37,063 nucleotides of DNA from Cerioporus squamosus (taxonomy: Eukaryota; Basidiomycota; Agaricomycetes; Polyporales; Polyporaceae). A program made the position numbers and the translations under genes. The notes under the pieces are model-generated. The model searched no databases. It was not told where the DNA came from and worked only from the letters and a program-made list of their open reading frames with translations. Shown here piece after piece: positions 12,116-23,280 of this stretch; the stretch's first letter is position 1; each line of letters opens with the position of its first letter. The DNA lies in assembly GCA_022592435.1 (NCBI GenBank), contig JABYQS010000279.1:1-37063 (forward strand), given 5' to 3'.

Positions 12116-14250
12116 TCACGCACGCACCTCAAGCAGAACCGGCACCTCCGGCCGCGTCGCCACGAAATAGTCCTTGTACTGCCGCTCGAAGCTCCCTCTA
12201 TCCCACCCTTCCCCCGCGCGGATCGCGAACCGCTGCAGCAGCGCACACACGACCATGCGCATCTCCTGCATCGCGAGCGTCTTCCCCACGCAGTTCATCG
12301 GCCCGTGTGAGAACGGCAAGAACCCAGCCTCGTTGTGCACGAGCGTCGTCTTGTCGAAGCCGCGCGCGGCGGAGTCCGAAGGCGGGAGCGAGGCGTCTCC
12401 AGCAACGATGAGCCAGCGCTCGGGCCAGAAGGCGGAAGGGTCGGTGAAGTTGCGCGTGTCGTGGTGCGTCGAGTAGATGTGGCACCAGAAGATCGTCCCG
12501 GGCGGGAGGAGCAAGGCGCCTACGCGGACAGCCTGACCATTCGGAGGGACCTGGCGCTGACTGCCTCCTGGAACCGGCGGGTACATGCGCAAGACCTCGT
12601 TGCTGCTCGTCGGTCAGAACGCCATCGCGCGATGACAACAGGGACGGACTCACATCACGGCGGCCAGATAAGGCATGTCACGGTGGTGTTCCGTGCTCAA
12701 GGCGTCCTCGCCAGGTGGATAGATCCTATCGATCTCGGCTTGAAGGCGTTCGTACACCTCGGGATGCGTAAGGAGACAGTAGACCAGGCTCGTCAACGCG
12801 CTAGACGTCGTGTCCGCTCCTGCGATGATAGCAAGCGCACCGTCGTCTACGAGCTGCTGCATCGGAACCGGCTGTGCGTCCGGCAGGTCTTCTTGGTTCT
12901 GAGCGGCTGGTCAGCGGCAGCGGAATCCGAGAACGTTTAATACGCACCAAGTAGTGGAAGAGATCCTTCATCTCCGATCCCTTCTTCACGCGGGCGACAG
13001 TGCACTCAATGCACCTGTTCAGCAGAATGTTCAGGTTTCCAGTCGCCGCTGGGATCTTGCCGATGTAGACCCCCAGCCAGGGCACATGTCCGAAGAACGT
13101 CGCGATGCTGTCGAATGTCAGCGTCTGGGCAACTGGAGACAACGAGAGAGCACAGGCACGCACAACATGCCATCGTCGAGCAGTGCCCAGACGTTCCCCT
13201 CGTCGTGGCCTGCTTCGAGCAACTCGGAGCCTCCGCCGAACGCCATGTCCAACGTGAAGTCGTACCTACAGCTCAATGATCAGCAACGCGCTTTGCTGGT
13301 AAAAAAATGATGCGCACGTGAGATAGTTGATCCAGTTCCCAATGACGACCTCGCCCTTCTGCTCCTGCGGGCGGGACAAGAGCTGCCGCGCACGACGTTG
13401 AATAGAGTGCTCGTGCTCCTTGATAGCGGCCGGGCTCATCCCGCGCTGCCAGTTCTTCCGCCGGCGTAGATGCGTGTCCGTGTCCTGGATGCCGACCATT
13501 GGGAGGGACGTCGCGGTGAGCATGCGCCCGATGAAGTCTGGGAAGATACGCTGTCAGTACGGCAGCGATGCACACGCGGAGACGCAGGTCGGGCGGTACA
13601 TACGTGGACCTTTGGGAACACCGGAGGCGCCCAGAAGCGGGTTGATGAGCGACGCATCGCGAATCGAAAGCTCGTTCGGACCTGGGATGAGGTCTCAGCG
13701 CATGTCGAAGACCGCAAGGCAAGAACCTGAATCGAGACGACAATAACGTACCGATGCGGACGACGTCGCCGTACCGCTCATGCAGCGCCTTGATGTATAT
13801 GTGCTGGTATCCCGGAATGCAGACCGCGCCCATGTATAGCTTGGAGATTTTGCAACCGACCGGACCTGGATACCGTGCAAGCGGGTGAAAGGGCGAGAGA
13901 CGGTAAAGAACGATAGAAGTAGCGAGTGTGGCGAGATATGTCGAGTAGACTACAGAGATCGCGTGCAGAAGCGACCGTTGCGACGGCAGTGCTGAGGCGA
14001 GAACGAGCGTAGGAGGGCCGAGGAGGAGCGCGGCGTGCACGGCGATGCTGTAGGTCTCGTGCCTCCGAAAGAGATGATGCGCGATCTGGAAAATGACGGA
14101 AGCCAAAAAGCGAGGAGATTGGGACATGTGCAGTCGGTCAGTGGAAGCGAGATCGAAAGAATATGCAACGATTGTACGCACCAGTCCAAGGGATACGGTA
14201 ATTGCTACCGTTCCCGAAGGTGGGAGACCTCCGTCGACTACCGGTAACAT
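12116..14250 (-). CDS. Cytochrome P450 monooxygenase (P450-C), membrane-anchored
   Basis: Paralogue of P450-A with an intact eight-exon model (571 aa): 14250-14182, 14085-13752, 13681-13604, 13537-13318, 13265-13160, 13124-12948, 12898-12654, 12602-12116. Motifs are RYPGPVG, AGADTTSS, EVLRMYPP, FWPERW and FLPFSHGPMNCVGK (Cys514, codon 12292-12290). The intron that splits GNL|YLPPGT in A and D is absent: the frame reads straight through VGALLLPPGT. The start aligned with copy A (ATGGAGCTCAGC near 14320) is followed by a 4-bp length change and a TGA, so I use the next in-frame ATG. This shortens the N-terminus by about 22 residues but leaves the hydrophobic anchors. It probably acts at the ER membrane; substrate unknown. 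It is the best-preserved catalytic copy in terms of splice sites. Confidence 0.85.
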
Positions 14251-14937
14251 GGGCGTTGCTGGTGCTGCAAGCAGGAATGGGCCTCCAAGTAACTCAGGTT
14301 ATAGGTGCGCTGAGCTCCATTGATGCGTCACAGTACCATTGCTCGGTCCCATCAAAGCCCGGAGAAAACTGGTGCTAAGTGAACGGCGCGGGGAAGAGGC
14401 GAGAAAGAGATATCCCATGAGCAACTGAACGACGGCCGCGGTTGGGAAACGCACCTCCGAACGTTTGAAGCCTGCCGTCGTTGCTCGACCCGGCTGAAGC
14501 CTGGGCGGTCGATCTTGGCCGGCCATCTCGCGCAACATGGACGATAACTTTTCGAGCTAGCAGGTTGGCCTAATCCAGACTCTCGAACGCCAAACGCGAG
14601 GCTCAGGTAGGTCTTCCATTGCGGCTAAGGGGGTTGGTAGAGCCCATCGATTGGGATCGCAGCTAGTACGAGTTCTTCAGGCCAGGCCACCACAATCGCA
14701 TCCGGGAGTCGATCGGCATGCGGTAAAGTTCAATGATAGCTCCCAGTATACGTGTACACTGTACAGAGCTCCCGTCGGAGACCAAGACCGCGCTTAATGA
14801 TATTCGGGGACGACCAGGACGGTCTACACCACGTCGAAGACTAGTCAGAACCGGCTCGATGGCGTATTGAAGAGAGATAGCACGTCGATGTACATACCAC
14901 TCAAGCGGACAGCCGGTACGGTGCATCTATCCTCGGA
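14251..14937. other. P450-C upstream region with destroyed ancestral start codon context
   Basis: This aligns with 4486-5002. It still contains ATGGAGCTCAGC (minus strand, near 14320), the start used by P450-A, but a 4-bp insertion and an early TGA make that start useless here. A minus-strand frame reading PLEWYVHRRAISLQYAIEPV has a weak counterpart upstream of P450-A. No gene is called. Confidence 0.4.
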
Positions 14938-15441
14938 TTCACCTGCTTCTGAGCGGACGAGTGCGCGAGCCGCATGTACGGGACGGATCGGCGATACTGC
15001 ATCCAGCCAAGCAAACGCTCGCTCGCGGCGAGCTCTGTCGTCTTGGGGGTTGCCTCGGAGCGAGGTGGGGAAGCGTGACCCTCGTCGAGTAGTCCGTTGA
15101 TAGTGTCTTGCTAGACGTGCTTCTGCGTACCATCCTCTTTGCGAGCCAGGATGTGACTTTCCGTAACCTCGCTAGGTGACGGGGAACTGGCGGACAGCGC
15201 TCTTGAAGTAGGCGGGGACATCAACGGCGTACGTGGAGACCAACAACTTCACGAATGGCATTACTGTACGCTGTATGTACGTGACTGTGTTCATGACGCG
15301 GGAAGACTGAGCGGCAGCATCGGAGAAGCAGGTGTTGTATAGCACGTACCAGACAGTATGTAGCTCACCACGAAGCACTCGCTTCACCCCAGTTCCCTCG
15401 CAGACCATCCTGCTATATCGTCTCCTCCTCCCAACTTCCAA
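14938..15441 (-). pseudogene. Unidentified conserved remnant X2
   Basis: The minus-strand frame pieces look coding: MEVGRRRRYSRMVCEG, a donor-like TG|GTACGTGC, YAVDVPAYFKSAVRQFPVT, then a continuation including SHILARKEDGTQKHV and SERLLGWMQYRRSVPYMR that reaches an AG|GTGAAT donor-like site. At least one in-frame stop (TAG near 15115) interrupts the continuation. Partial counterparts are X1 (5003-5330) and X3 (17873-18125). I do not recognise the family. It may be a decayed third gene of the duplicated unit or a non-coding conserved block. Confidence 0.3.
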
Positions 15442-15751
15442 GTGATGTCCTTGTCCAGCGCGAGGTTGCGAACAGGCAGACTTGTGGAGATTAGACCAGC
15501 CGAGAGACCGAGAAACAACGCACGAGGCTGCCGAGTAAACGAGATTGACTTTGCGATGCAGAGAGACTTGGACGGAGTGAGACTTGGAAGAGGGATCGCC
15601 GTTGTCGTCCTCGTCGTCCTCGTCGTCGCCTTCTGGCGTCTATTCTACGAGCCATGTTACTGTCGGAGCTCGAACGAGAGCTAACACGCAGTAAGTAGAG
15701 ACTACAGACATGGTGTCAATAGATCGCTGCAAGGACATCAAAATCTCTTTC

Positions 15752-17612
15752 TTACCCCCGGTGTTGAGTACTGTGCTTACACTGGTGACCGGCTGCAAGG
15801 CCCTCTTGGAAGTGCTCGTACATACTTGAGTATACTAGTACACCGGCACGAGCGGCACCATCCGACAATCTAGTGACTCTGAGCTCGGGCTCTCTCAACA
15901 CGCCCTTCCCATTCTCTGGCCATGGCGTCCGCAGACGGCGCTGTCGCAACCTCCTCGGTGCCAGCAAGACAGAAGTCGCGCTCAGCAACTCCGAGAGAGT
16001 CTCGAGACGGCGACCAGGAGACCCGTAAAACACCGGGGAAGCGTCACGGTTCCGTGCACGGTCGTCCGCCAACGGCGACTTCTCGTGAGCAGACTTGTCG
16101 ACCGCGCAAAGGATGATGATCAGCGTCGGATACATGCCCTGCCAGTGCGCAGATGCGAACTGTGAGCAAGCAATCTCGGACAAAGCTTGATACTCACGAT
16201 GAGCGGGACGACGCAGCCCTCCATCACATAGTAGAAGCCGTCCTCAAACGCGGCCTCTGAGTCTGTGAGCGACGGGGACACAAAGACGAGTTCATACGTC
16301 ACTATGAGACCCTAAGCGATACGCTCGTAAGATAGGTCGATAATTGCATTATCATATGGTGCTCACCCAGAGGGCACAGTACAGCACACCGGACTCGACT
16401 AGGAGCGCGAGCGTTCGCTCCACCTGCGTGCGCCGGGAGGATCCCCGGAGATACGACATGATGGTGCGGCGGTGCTCCCTGTGTGCAGTATCGCCTCAGC
16501 TGCGAGTTCATGGGCGTTCTCGTCCAGAAGAACCTAAGTACGTACCATGCACGGTACGCAATAAGCGTCGTTGCAACGACGTTCGTCAGGAGAGACGATA
16601 TCGCAGCGGCAATGCCCCATGCATCTCCACTGAACATGGTGCCGCGGGTCGCCACCGAGCCGAAGCCCAGGATGGGCGCCGGAATGGTGTCGCCGGCCGC
16701 GGCCGCGGCTTGCGTTCTGCAGGTGTCCGTCGTATCCACGGCACCCGTTACTGGTTTATTCAGCACGTGAGAGCAGGAGAGGAACATAAGGAATGTGTAC
16801 CCACCGGTAGTGAGCAGGATCATGATCACGCAGATTGAGCGGACGACCCGATTGTCCGGCCAGAGCACCCAGGCGCGCCACCAGACGATCGCGTCTCCGA
16901 TCACAACCTACTCGGCAGACAGGATGAGCTCACAGAAGGAGGTTGATGAGATGAAGCACTCACGTTGACGGTCAGCGCCGCAGTGTTTATACAATCATGG
17001 ACGTTATACAACTTGAAGCTGCTGTACAAGAGCTCCTCCACCGGCTCTTGCTGACAATCATTCGGTGCAGCGTCGAAGCCGTTTTGAAGGTCGAGTAGAC
17101 AGCGCAGCATGGCATCCGCCTGAGCCATATTTCGCGATGCGAGGTTTCGCAGGACGTTGTAAGCCTCCGTCGCCTCCAAAAGAGTGGCAATCCAACAGAC
17201 GACTGTTGATATCCACATGAAGATGGTGGCTATGAGCATACACGCAATCGTTCTGCGCTTGATGCCGTTCGAACTGCAGCAGCGGGTCAGCACGCGTACG
17301 TGAGTGCGCGAGTCGGAAAGCAACGCACCAAAGAACATAAGCAGCCACCGCAGCGAGGACGGTGAAGGTTCCTGCAACATCGTCAGCTCGGCCATTGCGT
17401 ATCGTTCATTCGTACATACCGGAAAACATGGTAGAAAGCGCGACGTTGATAATGCTCTGCTTCAGGTAGGACTCCTGGAAGTCGGATGTCGATGTGACCT
17501 GACCTAGATGAACGGCTAAGACCTCCGACAGGTTTGCCAGAGCAGCCTGGGAGATGTTCGAATACGCATACGCGGTTGCATCCCGAGAGGCTAGTGCTGG
17601 GCTGGTAGCCAT
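15752..17612 (-). CDS. Orphan 7TM membrane protein, copy R
   Basis: A seven-exon model is in frame (506 aa): 17612-17420, 17371-17329, 17273-16964, 16907-16546, 16478-16367, 16311-16198, 16138-15752. Intron positions and phases equal those of copy Q. Hydrophobic segments include FTVLAAVAAYVL, IACMLIATIFMWISTVVCW, VVIGDAIVWWRAWVLW, ICVIMILLTTGGYTFLMFL, SSLLTNVVATTLIAYRAW, LALLVESGVLYCALW and MEGCVVPLIGMYPTLIII. The segment after helix 4 has an alanine run (QAAAAAGD) not found in Q. The C-terminal tail is read in a different frame from that of Q because of a net two-base length difference in exon 7 near 15960, so the protein runs on past the position where Q stops. Function unknown. Confidence 0.75.
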
Positions 17613-17872
17613 GCGAGGGAACATGAGGAGATGAGAAGGAGGAGGGACGTCACTGCGCAAATCCTATGCACTCGTACTAGCCCATGAGTGCGTAGGTAGA
17701 TGGTAACGATGTCGAGGATCAGAATGAATCGGCGCACAAAACCCGTCAGCAGCAGGACTGACTGCGGCGTTGAAATGAGTGACGATGCGGCGATGCGGTA
17801 TAAGCGTTGGTGATCTCTTGTACTTGCTGGATCGACCGAGAGATGGTGTGCCGGCGAGATGGACACAGCTCT
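17613..17872. other. Upstream region of 7TM-R
   Basis: This probable promoter and 5'-UTR region is related to the sequence just upstream of 7TM-Q (11180-11280). No P450 lies beyond it, unlike in the other two units. Confidence 0.35.
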
Positions 17873-18125
17873 TCAAGCCTCCGGAGATGGTTTGGGTGGA
17901 GACAGAAGACGGGTAGCATTGTAAAACCTATGTCGCGTACGTGCATGTTGAGAGTCGAGACTCAACGGCGTTCTGACCGCTCCTGGGCCTTGATCGAAGG
18001 CGGGGTCAAGGATTCCAGTTGAAAGGCAGGTGCTGTATACCACGTACCTAGATACCATCCCTCCCGGTAAATCTCGCCTTGCCAACTTCCCATCGCGATT
18101 CAACAGCTGCATCTTCTCATCTGTA
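17873..18125 (-). pseudogene. Unidentified conserved remnant X3
   Basis: The minus strand carries a possible start reading MGSWQGEIYREGWYLG that runs into a GTACGTGG donor-like site, followed by YVVYSTCLSTGILD. The latter matches YVLYNTCFSDAAAQ at the equivalent place in X2. Only this short part is shared. It suggests that the R unit once had the same left-to-right order but has lost its P450. Family not recognised. Confidence 0.25.
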
Positions 18126-20238
18126 CGACTGACCGAGTTTGCGGTCTGGTCTGCCGCTCCGTGGAGAGAAGAAAGAAAGCGACACCGCAGGAGGATAGTC
18201 ACAGGTCACAAAAGGTAGTATTCAGTCTAGTAGTATCAGAGAAGAGCTCGGTGGGTCTTGGGGTACCGGTCGACGTAGAGGTCCAGGACCAGGAGGGATG
18301 GCGGGCCGCGGCACCTTCGACGGGCTCTCCGGCCCATCGGGCGTCTAGTGCACAGCCTCCCATGCTGACGCTTCGTCACCACTCTCAACATAACCATCAT
18401 CATCCGCGCGAACAGCCAGTGAAAGTAGTACGTGTTCATTGCACCAAATGATACAGAACATAATCATTTCTATTGCTGACACGCAATCAGTTCCCAGGCT
18501 ATATTGACCGCCCAAGCCTGAGGAAGGACACTATCCGACCAGCTGGCAACTCTCAGTCCGCAAGTCGTCTAGGTCGACTCGGAGCACTCGCGTGCGCTGG
18601 TGAGCAGCTCTTCTGAGTACAAGTGTGTACCATAGCACTCAACTTTTGATCATGTGCTCGTTAAACGACTGACACATCCTGCCTTCCCCTGCGTAGACTT
18701 CGTCCCCCTAAATGAACATGACGGGTCGTCTGTGCCAGCGCATATCCCCTGCACACTATCGAACAGGGCCAGCTGCCTGGGACTTTCGGCCGCGTAGCTT
18801 TGCAGTCTCGTGATGCTTCGTGCATGGCTATCGTGCGACGTGGAGCATCGCCGTATGGCTTTGGGAAGCGACTTGCCTTTGGCGACGTGGTCACTACTAT
18901 CCTCCACCCCAACTCCTGAGTGGGATCTGCGTGGTTTCGAGCAGCTAGTCACCGGATACAGGTTTACAACACGCCTGGGATCTTCCCAGGGTTATCAGAC
19001 GACTTCGTCCCCCGTCCTAGCTCCAGACAGACCCTCCCCAGTCTCATGCTCTCCCCGCACTGGCCCTCTTCCGCTACCGTTCACGTACTCGCCCAGACCG
19101 CTCGCTTGAACAACGTCCACTATCAGAGAAAGCACCCGCCTCTGTCTTCCTCCTTTGCAATGCTCTGCGCGCATACTGGCGCACTCCCGTACCCCGCCAA
19201 CCCCAGCTACGCTCGGGACGTCGGGAATCTTAAAATCGGCATACCAATTGGCCTCCACTTACCGGATGTCGACTACCGGCTCCCGGCTCTCGCACTCCCG
19301 ATATTGCTGACCGCTCGCGCTCATCCAGACTCCCGGAGAGGGAATCAGCCGCTCTATGTTTGTGAGAGCGTCGGTGCATTTCTCGAGGGCTCCGCCGCTC
19401 CCTTAGTGCAGTCGCGCCATGATATCGATGCGGCGCTGACGGTTCTCTCGTCGTCGCCGCGTTAGGCTCCTCATCCGTGAGCTCCTCGAAAGTAGCGGAG
19501 GCTACCCGGTCAGTCACTATACAGGATGCCATTGTGGTTGCTTAGAAGCTCCTCGACGCGACCGTCGACGCCGACAACTTCCCCAAACCCCAGCTTCGAA
19601 AGACGACGGCTCGATCGTCCTCACGTACTGGTTCCAGCACGGAGGGGCGGGGTGATGGGCTCTTCTGATAGGTAGGACGTGCAGTCGTCTGAACGTCTTC
19701 ATCGCTTTGTCCCTTATTGCATCCTCTTTGCGCTACAGTGCCTGATACCGCGAGAACGCGGCGGGTTGGTATACCCTTGAGAGTGGAGTTCTGCGGGGAT
19801 TGTAGCGAGGTGTCCTGCATACATGTGGGTATGCCGGGAGTATGCCAAGTAAGATCAAGGCCTGCGGACCGGTACGGTACGGCATGTGCATCGTACATAG
19901 CACGCAGCTGACGGCACTACTCCCAATTCGTTTCTCTTCTCTACCAGGCACATCGCGAACTTACTGTACTTCTTGCTAAACCCGAGGTAGGCATAATACC
20001 CCAACACACACGAGTATACAACAATAGTTCACTCGAGCCTCGCGGTACCGCTAAGCCGACGAACCAATGAGCAGCAGTGCGACCAGGACACATGCGACCT
20101 CCGAAGGACGACCGCACGGCTCGTTAGCAGAGTGCCAACGGATGTCGCGCTGGCTGTAGACTAAGCTAGAAGGGAACACTCATCCATCCCTTAGAACGTA
20201 CTAAGTGGGCGAGCGAATTCCGAATTGCCATAGCCTCG

Positions 20239-20257
20239 CACCCACATGACGTGGGTG
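20239..20257. repeat. Short hairpin, 7-bp stem
   Basis: CACCCAC-ATGAC-GTGGGTG can fold as a perfect 7-bp stem with a 5-nt loop. It lies 64 bp before a perfect palindrome in an otherwise gene-free stretch. Role unknown. Confidence 0.4.
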
Positions 20258-20320
20258 GTATGCAGAAAGGTTGGGAAGTTCTCCCCGAAATACTCCCTAC
20301 CGTCGGACCCGCGCATGCCA

Positions 20321-20338
20321 CGAAGGTTCGAACCTTCG
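20321..20338. repeat. Perfect 18-bp palindrome
   Basis: CGAAGGTTCGAACCTTCG equals its own reverse complement. The GGTTCGAACC core resembles a tRNA T-arm, but no acceptor, D or anticodon arms can be placed around it on either strand, so I list it as a palindrome only. It could be a dimeric protein-binding site. Confidence 0.6.
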
Positions 20339-20968
20339 CCACAAGTGGCTGCGACCCGCCACGAGAGCTTGATTGACAGAGTGTAGTCCTCTTGGAAGTG
20401 TCACTTGATGAGAAAGGCATTCAGTAACACCACTGGTCGTGGCACCACAAGTCAGTTAACCTTCGGTAGCGTTCGCTAGTGGCCTGACGGTGGCTGCAGA
20501 CATCGCAGAGCCGAACAGCGAGCGGGTTTGAATTGACCCATGTCGCGCCATCAGCTTTAGACGGGGTACTTGACGGGTTCCTATACTCGCGGAGTTCGCG
20601 CGGAGTGGATTGAAGATGAGTGACCGGCGGTATCAGCCGAGGGGGGTGGTTGCACCGAGGGACATGTTTTATTCAAGTTTTATCGTCACGTTGAAGTGCA
20701 GGCCCAAGTCGGAGAGTAACATCTCTCAGTCATGGCAGGCAATGAAGGGCAACAGTAGGTAAATGCGCTGGTTGCGACACCGTTGTCTCTGTGCGCACGC
20801 GGCAATATGGAATCCATTCAACATCCGCGTTATGAGAGACCGAACATGCGAATATCACCATGTCTGGGAGGTAGCGGCTGGTTGAGCCGCTCACTCATCG
20901 CTCAGTTCAAAAACAATCGAATAGCTGCTCACCATCCATAAGAAGGAGATTCAGCCGCCTCAAGAAAA

Positions 20969-20976
20969 CATAAAAG
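20969..20976 (+). promoter_or_regulatory. Putative TATA box of the secreted-protein gene
   Basis: CATAAAAG lies about 145 bp before the ATG and about 80 bp before the donor of a likely 5'-UTR intron (21051-21112, GTGAGC...TTCACAG). That intron ends one base before the ATG. Confidence 0.5.
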
Positions 20977-21113
20977 CCGGTCGAGTTGGTCCATGGTCTT
21001 CAGCAAGTGCCCCCACAGCATTCGCCCCCAAGTACACAGAACCAAGCCAGGTGAGCTCACTGGTCGCCCGCACTGAACGGCTGCCGACTTTGTCCGTGCT
21101 CATCGTTCACAGT

Positions 21114-21608
21114 ATGCCGTTCATCAAGCTCAACTTCGCCCTCATCGCCGGGCTCGTCTTCATGGCAGCCACCAACGGCGTCCAGGGGATACCCGGTGTC
21201 GCGGAGGTTCGCGACGCCGCGGACCTCTGTATCCCGATCCCCCCGCAGATGTGTTCCTCGAACGACGATTGCACCACATGCGACTATCAGTGCCTGCAAG
21301 TGGGTGTCTCCATCAGCGGAGCCCCTCCCATTCAACAAGGAGTACGTCTCTTCTCTCATCGCATGCACAACTTGGCAGCTCACGTCGTCTTCGACATGGT
21401 TAGGCCTGCGTGCCTCAGTGCGCTGGAGGCACCAAGACGTGCACAGGAGTCGCCGACTGCGCCAGCTGCGATCTAACCTCCCCTCTCCTGGGAGGTCTCA
21501 CGTACACCTGTACCGCAGGGGTGAGTTGAATGTTAACATACGCACTCGGATAGTCGACGCTGACACACCTACCAGCTGTGCGTCCCCAGCATTCTCACCG
21601 TCCTCTGA
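21114..21608 (+). CDS. Small secreted cysteine-rich protein with internal repeat
   Basis: A three-exon model (21114-21341, 21404-21520, 21576-21608; all GT-AG, phase 0) gives 125 aa. Residues 1-25 are a classic signal peptide (MPFIKLNFALIAGLVFMAAT...), so the product should be exported. The mature part has 12 cysteines in two related halves: CSSNDDCTTC...ACVPQC and CTGVADCASC...GLCVPS, each with C-x5-C-x2-C followed by a CVP motif. The even number of cysteines suggests a disulphide-stabilised double module. The family is not recognised; small secreted proteins of this build are common in basidiomycetes as effector-like or cell-surface proteins, but nothing here shows a role. It is the only plus-strand gene before position 26000 and is unrelated to its P450/7TM neighbours. 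Confidence 0.8.
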
Positions 21609-23280
21609 GTGAGCGACTTGGAGCTGTATGAGTAACCGTAAGAGTCACATCGACTCCAGTAGGATCGGATTTGCCGTGGAGAGTATTCGACCGTTAGTCA
21701 TGTATGGAAAACCCCAGGGAATAGTGAATGAATGCAATCGCGATTGTGACATGTCTCATAATTGGTCGAAGCCTGATTCGAAGGATGCACAGCGCGTCCC
21801 TAGTCGCTTGCAGGTGCCCCCGTATCGCACCTGAGAGAGCTGCAGCGGCGACATACATACTTCTGCGAGCGCGTTCTAGCGTCATATCGTCACCAGTCGA
21901 CCGTCGTGCTGGCGTGCGCTATGCCGGGCTATAGACCTGTTGTGGACGCCAGCATACGGCGACTAAATTCACCGGCTGAGCCCGTGAGCACATTATTCGG
22001 GCGAACGGCTTCTGGCAGCATGTCCAGCTACTGTATGACGATTAGGCTGCTCGCGAAGGACCCAGCTTCTGCGCTTTGCTCTCAGAAGACGGACAAAGAG
22101 TCTGGAGGACAGGCTTACAGATGCGCGACGGCTTCCCGGATGAGAAGCCGGGATCCGAAGAAGGGACAGACACCGTCAGGTACAACCAGCAGCGAAGTCA
22201 TGCGCCGCACACCGCTGTCGAACAAGACGGGTCCCCAAATCGTCCGAGTCGCGGTACCGAGAGTACCACAGTGGCAAGACGTACGCGGGCCGCGCGCAGA
22301 CGTTCCCTCTGAGCTTGAAGTGCGCCTTAGATCGCGAGGACGCGGTGTTCTGACTCCATGCACCCAAGCCGCCGTGGCGATATGTCTGGGTCTAGTGAAC
22401 ATACCTGCGAGTAGGTCGAGAGTCAGCACTATCACTCGACCTTCGCTGCCCGTCACAACGTACCACCTAACCTGACGTAGGCTGCATCCTGCCCCAGGAG
22501 CGACACAGAAATGTAGTAGGAGGCGGCGACGAGCATTCAGCTGCCAAGAGCGTCCTGGCATGCAGCGGCGCATAGAAAAGCCGCATGGACTAATTGAAGG
22601 TCTAGGATGGGCCAGTTCGTTTGCAGGATTAAAGTTGCACCAGCCGGAATGGACCGTCACTCACTTGTTATTCGCTTGTGAGTCTCCTCAGCAGGTCCTA
22701 GGCTGAGCGGGATAGGATCCGGGTCCGGGTGCAGCACGCGGAGGACGCCACCGGAACGGAACCTGAACGCGAAGCCAGGACGTCCCGTCGACTCTACGAA
22801 CCCATGCAGGTAAATGTTGGTTGCGCAAGCAGGTCAACTCGTCTTTAGTCCTGTCTAGATACTCACGAGCGCAAGGCAACCAAACCCGACAGATCAAGGA
22901 TGGGCGCGGACTTTGTCAGCCGCTGACCACGACGCCGGATCAGTCGCGTGCGGGGGCTTGACTCACTGAGTAGAAGGATTAGAGGAAAGGCGAGGGTAGC
23001 GGCTAAGAGAAGATGAGTGATAACCGGTTGACCAGCCGAACGACGTGAACGCTATCATACTCACTTGCGTGTTCAATCCCATGCCCAAAAGCGGACGAAC
23101 GATCCTGCGATCCGTCTTGGCAATCCCCCATCTCTGAACAAGAGTATCAGTGCACGCGTGACCTCCACTGGTGTCTTCAAGTCCGAAACTACGTTGGCGG
23201 AGTCGCTGAAACTCGTCTGAGAGCTTGGATCTGCCAGCATAGAGAGGTGCATTGAGCCCAGGGTTCATGTACGAGCTCGA
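21609..23280. other. Anonymous stretch between secreted protein and P450-D
   Basis: No gene is supported. A 181-codon minus frame (22660-22115) and a 101-codon minus frame (23268-22963) have no recognisable domain. Similarity to the spacer next to P450-A and P450-C ends near 23285, so the duplicated D unit is cut off here and no 7TM gene follows it. Confidence 0.4.

Larger units (their letters stand above)
18126..20950. other. Long anonymous stretch without a supported gene
   Basis: Only short, mutually overlapping open frames are seen. The longest is a 181-codon plus frame at 18920-19465; it has no recognisable domain, and minus-strand frames of similar quality overlap it. The base composition is mixed. 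The part from about 20230 to 20700 is rich in inverted repeats (see the separate entries). I see no transposon coding remnant. Confidence 0.4.

Noticed and set aside
17270..17340. Apparent frameshift in 7TM-R between AYVLW and SSNGIKRR
   Set aside because: A conserved 55-nt intron (GTGCGT donor, CTGCAG acceptor) explains it; Q and P have the same intron in the same phase.
18920..19465. 181-codon plus-strand open frame as a gene
   Set aside because: No recognisable domain, no paralogue, no clear promoter, and competing minus-strand frames in the same GC-rich DNA.
20310..20400. Possible tRNA, because GGTTCGAACC resembles a T-arm
   Set aside because: No 7-bp acceptor stem, D-arm or anticodon arm could be built on either strand; the motif is simply the centre of a perfect palindrome.
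22115..22660. 181-codon minus-strand frame left of P450-D as a decayed 7TM gene
   Set aside because: None of the 7TM signatures (VWWRAWVLW, YPTLIII) or conserved spacer blocks is present.
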